Assembly: GCA_950106755.1 (NCBI GenBank)
Contig: OX467083.1
Coordinates: 48,932,555 to 48,996,554, forward strand
Origin: Climacium dendroides
Taxonomy: Eukaryota; Streptophyta; Bryopsida; Hypnales; Climaciaceae
Reading direction: 5' to 3'
DNA length: 64,000 nt
Positions 1 to 10,964 of the stretch are shown piece after piece. The notes under the pieces are model-generated. The model had not been told where the DNA came from. It saw only the letters and a program-made list of their open reading frames with translations, and did no database searches. Both the position numbers and the translations under genes were made by a program. Every line of letters begins with the position of its first letter. Within the stretch, counting starts at the first letter, position 1.

Positions 1-229
1 TCATTTTCGAAAGCTATATGCAAGTCCTACGTCAAGAATGAGGAACTAGAATACATGCTTAATTTAATTGCTTCTAAAGCCTAAAGAAATATACAGTAAG
101 ATTTGAGACCAAGTCATCATCTCTGCTATCTGAACCATACACGTAGGTAATCCGGTTTGAATCCTCAGCCCATATTTGTAGATGTCACTGGAACAAATGC
201 TGGAGCTCCTTCCTAGCCCCTGGAAATAA

Positions 230-592
230 TTAGTAATTCCACAGGCTCATTCCCTGCACAAACAAAGCTGATGCTGCCACCACGAGGCCAGCGAAGATTG
301 GAGGAACCGCAAAATCCATCCTCGTTTTCTGGAAGAGGCTTGCAGGCACGCAGAGATAATCATTGGGGCCATCCAGAGGTAGCCGGGAGCATTGCTGGCA
401 CGCGATTGTTGCTTTGTTGATGTCTTTTGAACATTGCTGTACAACCTCCATCGATGGAGAGAGGCTGGAGCTGAAACCCACCTCTAAGCTCAATGCTGTG
501 ATCGTCACAACGGCCGCCAGTAACAGCGTCCAACATAATGTGTACAAGAACACTGGCTGGCTTGAAACCAATTCCAAGTAGGAGAGCACCGC
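230..592 (-). CDS. 3' exon of an unrecognised two-helix membrane protein
   Basis: I do not recognise the family. The exon encodes about 120 residues ending WNY-stop. There are two strongly hydrophobic segments, one near the start (FLYTLCWTLLLAAVV) and one near the C-terminus (PPIFAGLVVAASALFV). Between them lies a hydrophilic loop of about 55 residues with several cysteines (QQCSKD, CQQCSRLP, YLCVP), so a membrane protein with a disulfide- or metal-stabilised loop is plausible. The frame has no upstream ATG: it opens at a stop followed by GTG, so translation must enter by splicing. A good acceptor (gatcag before GCGGTG) sits at the 5' end and keeps phase 0. The first exon was not found; an ATG-led stretch at about 698-1006 on the same strand is a weak candidate. 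The two clean helices argue that this is coding. Confidence 0.45.
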   Translation of the reverse strand, partial: AVLSYLELVSSQPVFLYTLCWTLLLAAVVTITALSLEVGFSSSLSPSMEVVQQCSKDINKATIACQQCSRLPLDGPNDYLCVPASLFQKTRMDFAVPPIFAGLVVAASALFVQGMSLWNY

Positions 593-3500
593 CTGATCAT
601 GCACACGTACTAGTGATCAGCAATAGAATCACCCTCAAAACCTCCCCAGTGACAGCCAAAGATGCTACTGACTTGTCCTGAGTGTGTATACGTGCACTCA
701 ACGGCTGAGTGACACACTCAGGATAAAAAGACTCATTGCAGATGTGGAAGTTGCCCACGCAGATGTGTACACAACATGACTAGGTTCTGAGACTTTGCAC
801 TTGCAGTGTGTGGCGTGAGAGACGGTTGAGTGTACCAGAATCTGACGTCGGAAAAGACGAAATGGAAGGCGGATGTGCTCTAGGAGAGCTTGATGTTTAT
901 GCTGCACCTCACAACCGATGCGCCCCACGCTCCTCAAAGAGGATGGAGCCAGGATCGGCCCTCCTCGGGGACCTGGCAAGAACATCGTTCGCCGCATCTG
1001 AGACATGACAACTGTGGAATTTCGGGATACAGGCGCTCTGATACAAACAAATCAGGACACTTCGTCAACGTTCTCATAAAATCTCCACCATGTAATTAGC
1101 ACTTCAGATTAATTACTAACAGAGACTGATCAACGAGCTACACCATTCATTCTGTTTAGTGCCATCTATGATTCAATGGAACACCGGAATCGTGCACCAG
1201 CGAGTAAATGAATTGTGTACCTTGGGATCTCATCATATGCTTTTGAGTGTATAATCACTCAAGCAATGGCCACGGTAAGATCCAAACTCAGTAAATGGTG
1301 ATCATCAAAAAGTACACTAATACAACGTGTTCAATAACGTATCAGAGGTTCACGAAAACGGTGTCCTCTCCACCACCGAACACAGAAAGGAGTCACAATT
1401 GTTCTGAGGATCGAAATCTCAAAAAAACTTCGCCTACAACACTAAAGGTATTCAAATTGAAGACTTTCAATTTCAGAGTAGTCGTGCGGTTTGAATGCCT
1501 TTACTCGAAATTTGCGGGATTTCCGCGACCGCCAAAAATGGGGATCAACAGGGCGATACCAATCAACACAACGAGAAGAGAATTTACCTGCAATGGAGAG
1601 CGGCAACCGGGGAAGGAAGATGGACCCAATGGTCACCGCCAATCGGAGGCGAATTGGGCGCAGACGTGAGAAGAACAATCAGCTTGCGCATGGGTGTCAC
1701 GCTACAAACGCTAAGTCATGACCGCCGCAACTGTACAAGTCAAGTGCGCAACAAAAAACCGGAAGCCCAGGAGACAACCTACCTACATGATGGAAAAACA
1801 GAGTTCAATAGGCAGCAAGACGAGCACCACCCCGAATTCACGATAGGGTTAAAGCGGAAGAAACGCAATTGAAGGCAGAGGACTTCCCAAGAAGAGCACC
1901 CAAAAGAAAGAACTGGCACGATCGAATCCAAACGTGACTATGGAAGCTGCAACTATACATGAAAAGAGACGAAGGCAGAGATTCGATCACTGCAACGAAG
2001 CGAGAAAAGCGCAGCTCGTCGCTTACGCAACGACACTCCTCGAGGTGTGACGACGAAGAAGACGGTCCCAAGCCCATTCCCAAGACCAAGACTCCGTCCC
2101 GACCCAAAGACCTCAGACCAAGAAGCAGACGAGTTGGCGAATCCCCGGGGATGAGACCGATGGATGGATGTGCGAAGTGGATGGATGAAAACGATATCGA
2201 CTTGGATCTCGGAGCTTCCTAGTAGGAGTTGGACATGTGTCCTGGCGCGGACGAGGGACGGACCTGTTCTCCAGGCGTCGGTGATGAGTGATCTTCGTTG
2301 TATTATTGGGACGTCAATTGAGAAATGGGACCCAAGTTGCTCCTCAATTGTTGGTTCTCTCAACCGCCTCTGCAGACCATCTTCAGTGAGATGTTGGGAA
2401 ACAAGCTACATACATGCCTCTGTGATTAGTGTGTACGATGGATCTGACGAGGCTGTACTGACATGTTGGTCCGGGGATGTCAGACTTTCGGGTTGGCATC
2501 GCCTCTCATTGTGATTTGGGAACTTATGTGCTTCTGTCGCTGCCACCTTTCAAGGACCCACAAGACCATGAATCGAAATGGACGTGTAGAACAAGAATTA
2601 AAAAAAAGTGTGCGGACGAGCCTGCCAGCAGTCAAATTAATGCAGTGGAATGCAGTTCACAAGTGAATTCGAATTCAATCGGGGTATCGATCCTGAGGAG
2701 TAACACTAAGGTAACGTAGGCTAACTTCGGAATTACGCAAATTGAGAGGCACACCAATATGGAAGTTGACAATACTGTAGCAGTCACAGTAGTGCATCCC
2801 TCCCATCCGTCCTTCACAGAAATCGTTGAAGAAATCGTACTCACTCCAATGGATGGGAAACGCTTCGGCGATCCAACTCGCTGAAGTCACCGACAGCTAA
2901 TTATAACTCATCCAACTGTTCATAAAACCACATTCAGTCCTACGTTGTGGATATACTACGCCTGAATGCAGTGGATAACTCATTCATTTTGAACCATTTT
3001 TAATCCACTAATATGAATCAATTTTTCATCCATTTGCAACAGAATGAACCAGAATATTCTTGAAAAATAACCACAGTTAGTGCGACCTTGCTCTGACATG
3101 AATATCGTTGCCTTCAGTTAAATTGCGACTTCAGTGCAGTTGCAAAACGAGGAGGAAGCCCATTATCCAAGGCCTTTTTACACACTAAGTCACAAAAAAT
3201 ACCTTGTTGGTACAGACTCTGAATTCTGATTAGTGTATCACTTTACATACACGAATGGTCAACTACTGAAATAGAACCAAGGATCTAATGTGCAAATAAT
3301 TCTCCTTAATAGAACAAGATGGTATACAAGATCCTCCTTTCTCATCACTAATTGAGTAGACTAAGAGAGCACTACACTCTGCATCCTCATAGCAACCTAC
3401 CTCCATAACATCCACAGCTCATTGAAGTTGCTCTTCAGATATATTCTTCAGTGTCTAATATTAATATCGAAGCTATCTAAACTCAAGCTTGCAAGATGCA

Positions 3501-3605
3501 TCACTGTGTGGCTAACTTCAAGGAAGGAACACTAAATAATGATTCTAGTGGGTGGAAAAGGCAACTAGTGATGGTACAAATTTTTAAGGTACAAAAATGT
3601 ACAAA
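593..3605. other. intergenic, no supported gene
   Basis: About 3 kb between the first exon and the 3' end of the OSCA-like gene. Several overlapping 60-140 codon frames exist on both strands around 1295-2720, but none has recognisable domains, consistent splice sites or protein-like composition. The right part (2900-3490) is AT-rich and probably holds the 3' flank of the OSCA-like gene. A first exon for the 230-592 gene may lie here. Confidence 0.5.
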
Positions 3606-6600
3606 CTACACATCACTTGGGGGATCAGGTTTTGAAACTCGTTCGCTGGAGTCTCGACGGTCGATCCCTGGAGCACCCTCTTTTAAATAAATGGGAGTGT
3701 AGGCCTCAACAATGTCGTCCAAGGAAGGTTGCTCTTTAGTTTCTGCAGTGGCCATGTAAAGTGACACCCGCTCAATCAAGGGCCGAAACTGTCGCTTGCA
3801 GTAGACATGGAAAATGAGTGTCAGGGCAGGGAGTATTAACAAGATGGGCGTGAACTTAAATTCTTTCACTGCAAAATAGACGATTGCCGTGATCTGTGCA
3901 GCTAAAAGCGCAGCCAGAATTCGGTGGTGGATGTGCGGCCACAAGCTCCCGTTGCTCTCCCAATCCGGGACATGCACGTTCAAAGCCTGTGAAATCACAA
4001 ACCACAAATTAGAGAGGAACGCAATAAGCTTAACCACGTTACCCAAATTCGGCTTCATGTTTTTGTTTGCAGTCTGGTTAGGTCATGTAAAGACTTCCTT
4101 TGAACATTTTATATTCATTTTTTGGCCAACACGTGCAATGTTCTGGTGATATAAAATTTGACCCCACTCGAATTAGATTTTTCACAATCTGATCAATCAA
4201 ATTGGTTGTCATATGACCATGAATTAATTCTTCAGGGGTTCAACAAGAAGTCCCAATTGGGCCTCATCTTTTAGCAGAAAAAAGTAGGTCATATGCAGGC
4301 TTTCTTTTGTCCAAATTTTGTTTATGTATCGACAATCATGTGCAATATTGCAACATTAATGTTCGTCATTGATTCTGGTGACATAGGTCTCGGTCCCGCT
4401 TGAATAATATTTTTCACAATATAATCGATCACAAATACTTGGTCCTTTAGGGTTTACAAAAATTATTTAGAAAATAACTACATCAATCTATATTATCTGG
4501 TGCGAGTTGTAGAGAAAAAAGAGAAATCCGAACCTGATTACGCTGCACTAGCCATCCCAGCAAGAAGTACAGGAAGGCAAAAATGAGAATCATGGGCGCA
4601 ATAACAGCATAGCACAGGGCCAATGTCAAGATGAGAAGGTCGTTGGGGATGCTCTGGTGATATGTGAAGGCTTCCGGAGCCCATGATTCGCGTTTCTCCC
4701 ACTCTGACTGGCACTTGAACTTACGTTTCCAATGGTAATTGATCAAGGAGATGAGGCGCGACAATTCTACACCGTAACCAATGCTAAACCTGCCCCAAAT
4801 GTCACAAACCAACTCATCAATGTCATGCAATACATACATACATGTGCCAACACCAAGGAAGAGGATACTAGAGCCGCTAGGATACATCTCCTATACTGCC
4901 CCCCTGTTACAAACATCAACTCCTTTGTTCAGGCACTTGGTTTGCAAGTGGTGTACGCATGACTATGCTAAATGTCTGCGGCCACTGTGCAATAAAAGGG
5001 TTCTGTGGTCACTTACTTGAGCACGATGTATGTGATGTAATACATGGCGACAGGGGGCAATTGGGAGCCAAGCAGTCGTATCAGACGAGCTACTAAAAAC
5101 TTGTCTTCATCCACCATTCCCTTGATGCTGCTGAGATTCGCAAAAATAGTCCCAAAGATGGTCACTCCAAAGTAGACGTTGAAAAGGATGATGTAGAAGT
5201 ATTTGGCCGAAGCAGACCGTACAATCCGTGACCGAGAAGCAAAACCCTCTGCCTTTGATAAAGCAAACATCATGGGTGGTGGCAATGCGAGAAAGATCAG
5301 CAGGACGATCTGGGGCACCAAACCTGCAGAGGCAAAGAATGCACATTAGTTTGAGCTGCTAGAGCTTTTGTTCGAATTTTGAGTCTAGTCAACCTAATCT
5401 TTCCTAGTGGAAGTGAGAAAAAATCATTGGACAAGATTCTAGTAGCTTGAAGAGGATCAAAGTCTTAAAAATTGGGGAGCCCATTTTTATCTCCCAACCT
5501 CTAAACCTAACGTCTTCACCTCCAATGCTTGACTTCATTGAAAATTTGTAGAGGTGCAATTAGCATAGAAGGGTAAGGCATATTCCAATGAAGTATAAGT
5601 ATCCTCGTTTCTAGGAGATGAAAGTGAAACACAAGGTGAAATAAGGGTGAAACTTCTTAATTCACTGAATCACAAGGGAACACTGCTAAAAAAAACAATA
5701 CTTAATTTTCATTCAAAATCATTGCACTTAAAATCTCCCCTTCAGCATATACTCAATCCAGAAATGTCATCACCTTGTCTCCCCACGGAGGTGCCTGACT
5801 TCGGAGCAAAAGCTTCGCTTGGTGCTTCTGCGTCATCCGACTGCAGTATACAGCAAACCATATATCATTGTCCCAAATAACAATCAAAACATGTACATCA
5901 AGCGCAACTGGGGATTTAAACACTGAAAGTGCCCAATCAAAAAACAAAAAAGTCCACTTCGAAATCTAATACTCCATTATAGTAACTTTGAGAACACGTT
6001 GCTCAAGAATTTAGGACATGATTATTAATGATACATTTTGTTGCCTTCATTGAAGCTCCTTACATGATTTGTTCAACTCCTCCAGATACAGACGCAATCA
6101 GTTTTGGCCATTTGAGTTCTTTAGGTTTAAAAGAAAGAAAAAACCCTGAACAATGCAGGCTTGCTTTCAGAAAACAAATGCTAAAGAAAAGTGAATCCAT
6201 GCGGGAATGAATACCTGTAAGATGTCATGGATGGTCTTGTCATGGGTGATGGACCTGATGAATGGCAGGATAACCTCCAGATTGCTAAGTGACAAGAGAC
6301 TCGCAACCAAGAGTATGGGAATTGCATACGCCACAATGATCAAGAATGTGGGAATATGGATCATAAGCTTCCGAATCCAGTGCTCCCATTCCGATATATG
6401 CAGATTACGCCACACCACGGCGTTGGGCTCTGGTGCTGGCGTCACGCTCCAATCCGGAGCATGGAATGTATGCACAACCTGCAGCAATCAATCGATCAAC
6501 CGATCACCAAACGTAAAGAGTAGCACACACAAACCCTAAACCCTTAAAGACCTTAAAACCCTAAAAAAACCTGAACAGTGGTATTGTAATCTCATTTATT

Positions 6601-8996
6601 TTAATAGGGTTAGGAGTAAGGACCCGCGATGCAAAGCTTCTCTGAAGTTTAAACGACGCCAGTGATAGATTCATAAAAACCAAAGGTCAATTAAAAAAAA
6701 ACCTAAGGCCCCCATAGAGTTTGTGAATTATAAGGATTTTTGAGGAGCAGCCTTAAACCAGGATCAGGGTCTTCATCTTCATTTACAAAGTCTTTAAAGC
6801 ATCGGTCTTGCAGGAAGAAACCCTATGCTGGGTTTCCTCCTCTGTGTGTCCGCTACAGTGCAATTTAGCCCAAGTAGGACACGCCAAAAGGTGATTGATT
6901 AATAAATTTCCAAATTGATATTGAAGAGCTCACCTGGCCAGCTTGAGCAGCCGAGCGCCGATTGTTAAAAATGACCAAAGCTGTGACTGCAATGTTCGCC
7001 TGCAGCACATGCTTCCGCTCCTCCTCAAACTGGTCTGTCAAATCCGCACTGCGAGCTTCCAAGTAATCTATTGTGTCGACCTCGGGACCCATACAACCCA
7101 AGAACCCCGTCTTGTGCACGGGACGAACGCCGTCGTCACCGCCTGTCCTCTTCGATCGATCGAACACAGCTTCCGCATGTTCCAATTTCCGCAACACCTT
7201 TTCACGATCTTTGTACAGCTTTTCAACCTGGTGGTAAGGCAAGCTTTCATAATTATGAAACGACTATCTGATTAATCAAATTGATAAATTGTAGAATAGC
7301 TTCGAGATTGATAATAAAATGTCCAAATGGAATCGCATTTTATATCACCAGAACTAGTAAACGGTCTTATTAAGTGCCATGCATTTGTCGGTCAAAAACT
7401 AAAAAAATAGAACAAAAGAAAGTCCCATTGTGACCTACTCTAAACTGCTGAGAAAAAACGAGAGCCAATTCAGGCTTCACTTAGCGCTTTAGGGGTTACA
7501 GCTTGCAAGACCCTAAACCCTGATCTTGAATCGCAGCAATAGGAATGCAAACCCTAAAAGACCAAAGATTCACGATGACGAACTCGATTGATCATACTGC
7601 GAGAATGATAGAATTCAGATGGGGTTAAATTTTATATCACCAGAATCAGTGCAGAACACTGCATCCGTGGGTCAAAAAGCGTATAAATTTGGACAAAAAA
7701 ATTCCCCATATGATCTACTCAAACTGCTGAACCATAGCAAGGAGGCTTTACCTTTCGGAGATCTTTGACGATGATGCACCGGTCATACGACCCGGGGTGC
7801 ACTCTTCCGAAGAAGGCGTTGACGTGCTCTTCCTGGGTCTGATGCGGCGACGACTGGGGAGGAATGTCCCGCACGAGCACTGCGAACTCCTGAGGGCGAG
7901 CCCTGGTGGACGCTTGACGCCGGACGCGCAACGTGATGATACGTCGGTACGATCGCCACAACACGGCGTAGGTCACGAACGACACCCAGAACATGCCCAG
8001 GAGAAAACCCCAGATCTTGGAGCTGCCGGGCTCCACGTTGCCCATGCTCAAGTTGTCGAAGCCACTGAACGCGACGCGGCCGTAATTCGATGATCGCTCC
8101 TGGTGCGTGTTGAAGCCGCTGCTCGCCGACAGAGAGACCAACACGGGGATGCAAAACACGGCGGACAACACGATGATCTCCAACGCTGCACATTTGGAAA
8201 CGGTGCGAATGTCATGTTGTGGACAATCGTCACGGACCCACACGCATTTGACATCAAAATGCGTGCTCAGAACATCCAAATTCTATACGATTTTCGTTCT
8301 CCGTAATGACACTACTGCGAGCTTCAAATGATTGGAACATTCAAATTCTATAAGGTTTTCGTTCTCCGTAAGACACTTTCTTCAAGCATCGAAATGGTTT
8401 GAAAATTCATATTCCACAGGAACAGAAACACAGGGACACAAAAAATGGCGGACAACACGTGGTCTCCAATGCTGCACAATATCACTTTCCTTGGATGCGT
8501 TGCAAATGTCACGCAAAGCATCTGTAATGATACTTCAACAAGCAGCAAAGCGGTTTCAAATTTCAGTTCTACATGGTTTTCGTTCTCCGCAACGACAATA
8601 CAACAGGCATCGAAATGGTTTAAGCCGTCAAATTTTTCTACAAGGTTTTGATTATCCATAAGCGGTGCCATTGTGCGAATGCAGGCGTGAATGCAGAGGC
8701 GAGGATTGGACCGAGAGACGCATACCTGCAGTGAAGAGATGGAGGTAGACCGCGGCGTCTAAGCCAGCGGCGTCCACGACTTCATCTTCCGAAGCTTTCC
8801 AGGCCTCGGTCGCCCAAGAGAACGGACCCCGCCCTTGTAGAATGGCGCCTACATCCTCCCCGCGTAACACCCGCAGCGGGTGGTAGATGACGGCATTCCC
8901 TGGCCGACGCGATGTCACGACGTACAGGCCGAACAGAGTCACAAACACGCACGACGAGAACACCAAAGACACAACGAACGACGACGTCTCCACCAT
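3606..8996 (-). CDS. OSCA/CSC1-like hyperosmolality-gated calcium-permeable channel
   Basis: OSCA/TMEM63 proteins are dimeric mechanosensitive cation channels of the plasma or endomembrane that respond to osmotic stress. Seven exons are read on the minus strand: 8996-8726, 8185-7752, 7227-6934, 6478-about 6202, 5323-5017, 4789-4534 and 3986-3606, giving 739 residues, the usual size for the family. The N-terminus starts with a hydrophobic helix (FVVSLVFSSCVFVTLFGLYVV). Two more helices follow around ALEIIVLSAVF and the segment before the VRRQAS stretch, then a cytosolic RRM-like loop (VLVRDIPP, FFGRVHPG, LEHAEAVFDRS). The channel core is typical: NRRSAAQAGQVV, APDW, VVWRNL, FLALPPPMMFALSKAEG, SYAVIAPMILIFAFLYFLLGW-type helices and VHVPDWES. 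The start is the first in-frame ATG; a GTG lies six codons upstream. All junctions are GT-AG and in phase except exon 4/5, where the family motif needs a non-canonical donor. The closest group is probably the At4g35870-like clade, judged from memory. Confidence 0.9.
4075..4460 (-). repeat. two reverse copies of a short dispersed repeat in OSCA intron 6
   Basis: Two adjacent copies of about 190 bp, at about 4075-4258 and 4260-4458. Both lie opposite in orientation to the copies at 7262-7735 and 21762-21960. On the minus strand each carries a form of the core tttatatcaccaga, the run ttgtgaaaaat, and an end resembling aacccctga/aaccctaaa. They fill most of the intron between the last two exons. 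Confidence 0.6.
7262..7735 (+). repeat. two forward copies of the same short dispersed repeat in OSCA intron 2
   Basis: Copy one is at about 7262-7495 and copy two at about 7545-7735. Both contain ttttatatcaccagaa, then a variable stretch, a ggtcaaaaa motif, a ccca(t/ta)tgacctact-like motif and ctgctga. The copy-one end reads taggggttac, which mirrors the aaccctaaa start of copy two, so short terminal inverted repeats are likely. They are diverged from each other by many substitutions, so the insertions are old. Confidence 0.6.
8415..8512 (-). pseudogene. decayed duplicate of the OSCA exon 2 5' end (pseudo-exon)
   Basis: Inside intron 1, this segment copies the acceptor and the first roughly 60 bases of exon 2 (8120-8213). 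Both read gtgcag, a ttggaga run, then tgttgtccgcc and a gtccctgtg/atccccgtg-like stretch. The copy keeps an AG acceptor but has lost one base after ttggaga. One frame therefore reads VLSAIFCVPV, matching the real VLSAVFCIPV, but it is out of phase with the acceptor. Including it would give a frameshift. Confidence 0.65.
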
Positions 8997-10150
8997 ATTG
9001 CCAACGTCGATCACTGGCCTGCTAATGTTCCTTTTCCTCCCATTCCCCCATCAAACATTGAAGGAGCAAAACTTCCCAATAACAACCCAAACTCTTGAAT
9101 CCCTCCTCACTACACTCACTACTACCACACGCTTGTTGCCAATCACGGGATCAGAGGGCGTGAGCTTCCAACGAGGCAAAGCCTATTGAAGTACGTGCAC
9201 CAGGTACCAACTCTTGGCGCAAGGGCGAATCTGCACGCAGCTCATCGCGGAGCATGAGTGGCAGTGAAACAATCGCAACACCCATAGTCTTCAAGGCTTC
9301 CAATTGATCCATAACACAACAAGAATGGCGAGCTTGGAACACTTCGACACATAGTTGATAAGCTGCTCAATTACAAGTCCACCGATCTCGCTCCAGTACT
9401 GGGGCTCGACTTGAGATGTCTGGAGCCCCCAACAAGAGTGGCGAGCTTCCAACACTTGATCCTGATTTTGATTACGATTTCTATTACAAGTCTATCGATC
9501 TCGCTACTTCGGGGACAGTCAAGTCTGCTGCTGCTGCTGCTGCACTTAAGATGTATGGATCCCGCCACTGTGGAAGAGACAATGAAAATGTGGCATGATG
9601 TAGACAGTAGTGTCAGGACTCGGTGCAGAGCCAGTGCGAGTGAAGTGATGAGTGAAGTGATGAGTTTGAGAATGAGTGAGAGAGAAGCGGCACCGACCTG
9701 GGGTGGAATCCAGGTGTCGCCTCGTGAAGCTTCCGGTGGTTCCATTGCCATCTGATTTTGCAAGCTCAGTGGTCTCGAATGTGGCATAAGTTTAGCAAAA
9801 ACATTTACAGATCCAGAAAATGTCAAAATCTTCAGCACATTTGAGAGTACTTTCAGCAACTACAGCTGCTTGTGGAAATTAAATTCGGGGCCACTCGTCA
9901 CCATGTCGTTGTGGCATTTTGAATCTTCGTTGCCGGGCTCCAAGAAAAGGGGTGTCTGGTTTTGGAAAAGAGAAAATAACTGGCCCTCGTATGATAGTCT
10001 TGTCCGGTCGTCTGGGGGTCCGGGGAAGACTGCTTCCTGCACTGGCAGTGATACGTGTTGCGCTCTCGTAGTAGTTGGAATCCATGAATGATAAAGTAAT
10101 GGGTTGTCAGAATCCAAGGAGTGACGTAGCAGCCAAATGAAGTAAAAGGG
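8997..10150. other. upstream region of the OSCA gene with a 113-bp tandem duplication
   Basis: Probable promoter and leader of the OSCA-like gene, then unassigned sequence of normal base composition. Segments at about 9316-9400 recur at about 9430-9510 at a constant offset of 113 bp (aagaatggcgagcttggaac against aagagtggcgagcttccaac, and attacaagtccaccgatctcgct-like in both). Because 113 is not a multiple of three, the duplication does not look like a protein repeat. Several 60-160 codon frames exist at 9371-10117 on both strands; none has a recognisable domain or clear exon structure. Confidence 0.4.
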
Positions 10151-10167
10151 GAATAACTTTACTTTTT

Positions 10168-10187
10168 TTAGGGTTTAGGGTTTAGGA
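10168..10187 (+). repeat. short interstitial telomere-type tract (TTTAGGG)
   Basis: Nearly three units of the plant telomere repeat TTTAGGG in tandem. Short tracts like this (telo-boxes in the other orientation) are common near plant promoters and as interstitial sequence, so no function is inferred. Confidence 0.7.
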
Positions 10188-10680
10188 TAAACCCAAACAT
10201 CCCAAACATCCCATCACCGGCAGAAGTAGGAGTTTACCCTCAAGCCAGAGCTGAAATTTTTTTAAATGTCTTCACACACATGAAGACAAGCAGCGTGGTT
10301 GTTTTTTTTCCTGGCTATTTATCGCTGCTATCAGACGATTCCAGCCTGTCTGAACTAAGCCCTTCATAAATGCGCCACTAGTGTGAGGGCATGCAAGTCT
10401 AAGGGAGCCAACACATTTCCGACCAATTAAGCAATTTTGCATATCTAGAGTGTTGTTTTCTTGAGCGGAGAAATTTTCCCATGTACAGAAATAGAGTTTA
10501 GAAGGATTCCATATTTTTCGAGAATTTTATTTCTCAAAACATAATTACTACGAGTTTTTTAGTTGAAGATTTTGTCCGACACATTCTTGTCATATAGGTC
10601 CTCCTGTTTCCAACCATAGGTTGGTTGTAAAATCAACCAAGACTGCAGCCAATCATAATGTGCCACGACTGCATTAGAGA

Positions 10681-10964
10681 TTGTGCCACAATTAATGTCT
10701 TGCTTTCTCCTACTGATTGGAAAGAGTGTAGTCTATATGACGGGAATGAGTCCCTGGTTGGGAATGGGTTGCCTCCCTTATACTATTCAAAAAAAAAACC
10801 CATTGAAGACAAGCATTACATATTGTGCCACAATTAATGTCCTGCTTTCTCCTACTGATTGGAAATAGTGTAGTCTATATGACAGGAATGAGTCCCTAGT
10901 TGGGAATGGGTTGCCTCCCTTATACTATTCCAGAAAAAAACAACCATTGAAGACAAGTGTGAAA
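10681..10964 (+). repeat. 142-bp tandem direct duplication
   Basis: Two head-to-tail copies offset by exactly 142 bp, from ttgtgccacaattaatgt to ccattgaagacaag. They differ at only a few positions (for example gtcttgc/gtcctgc and gacggg/gacagg), so the duplication is recent. Each holds the phrase gaatgagtccct(g/a)gttggg. No coding potential was seen. Confidence 0.85.

Noticed and set aside
1295..2514. Several 70-136 codon frames on both strands
   Set aside because: No domain, no splice structure and mutually overlapping; composition looks like random frames in moderate-GC DNA.
9371..10117. Possible gene on either strand upstream of the OSCA gene (for example minus 9371-9859)
   Set aside because: Low-complexity or unrecognised peptides, several without an ATG, and a 113-bp duplication that breaks frame.
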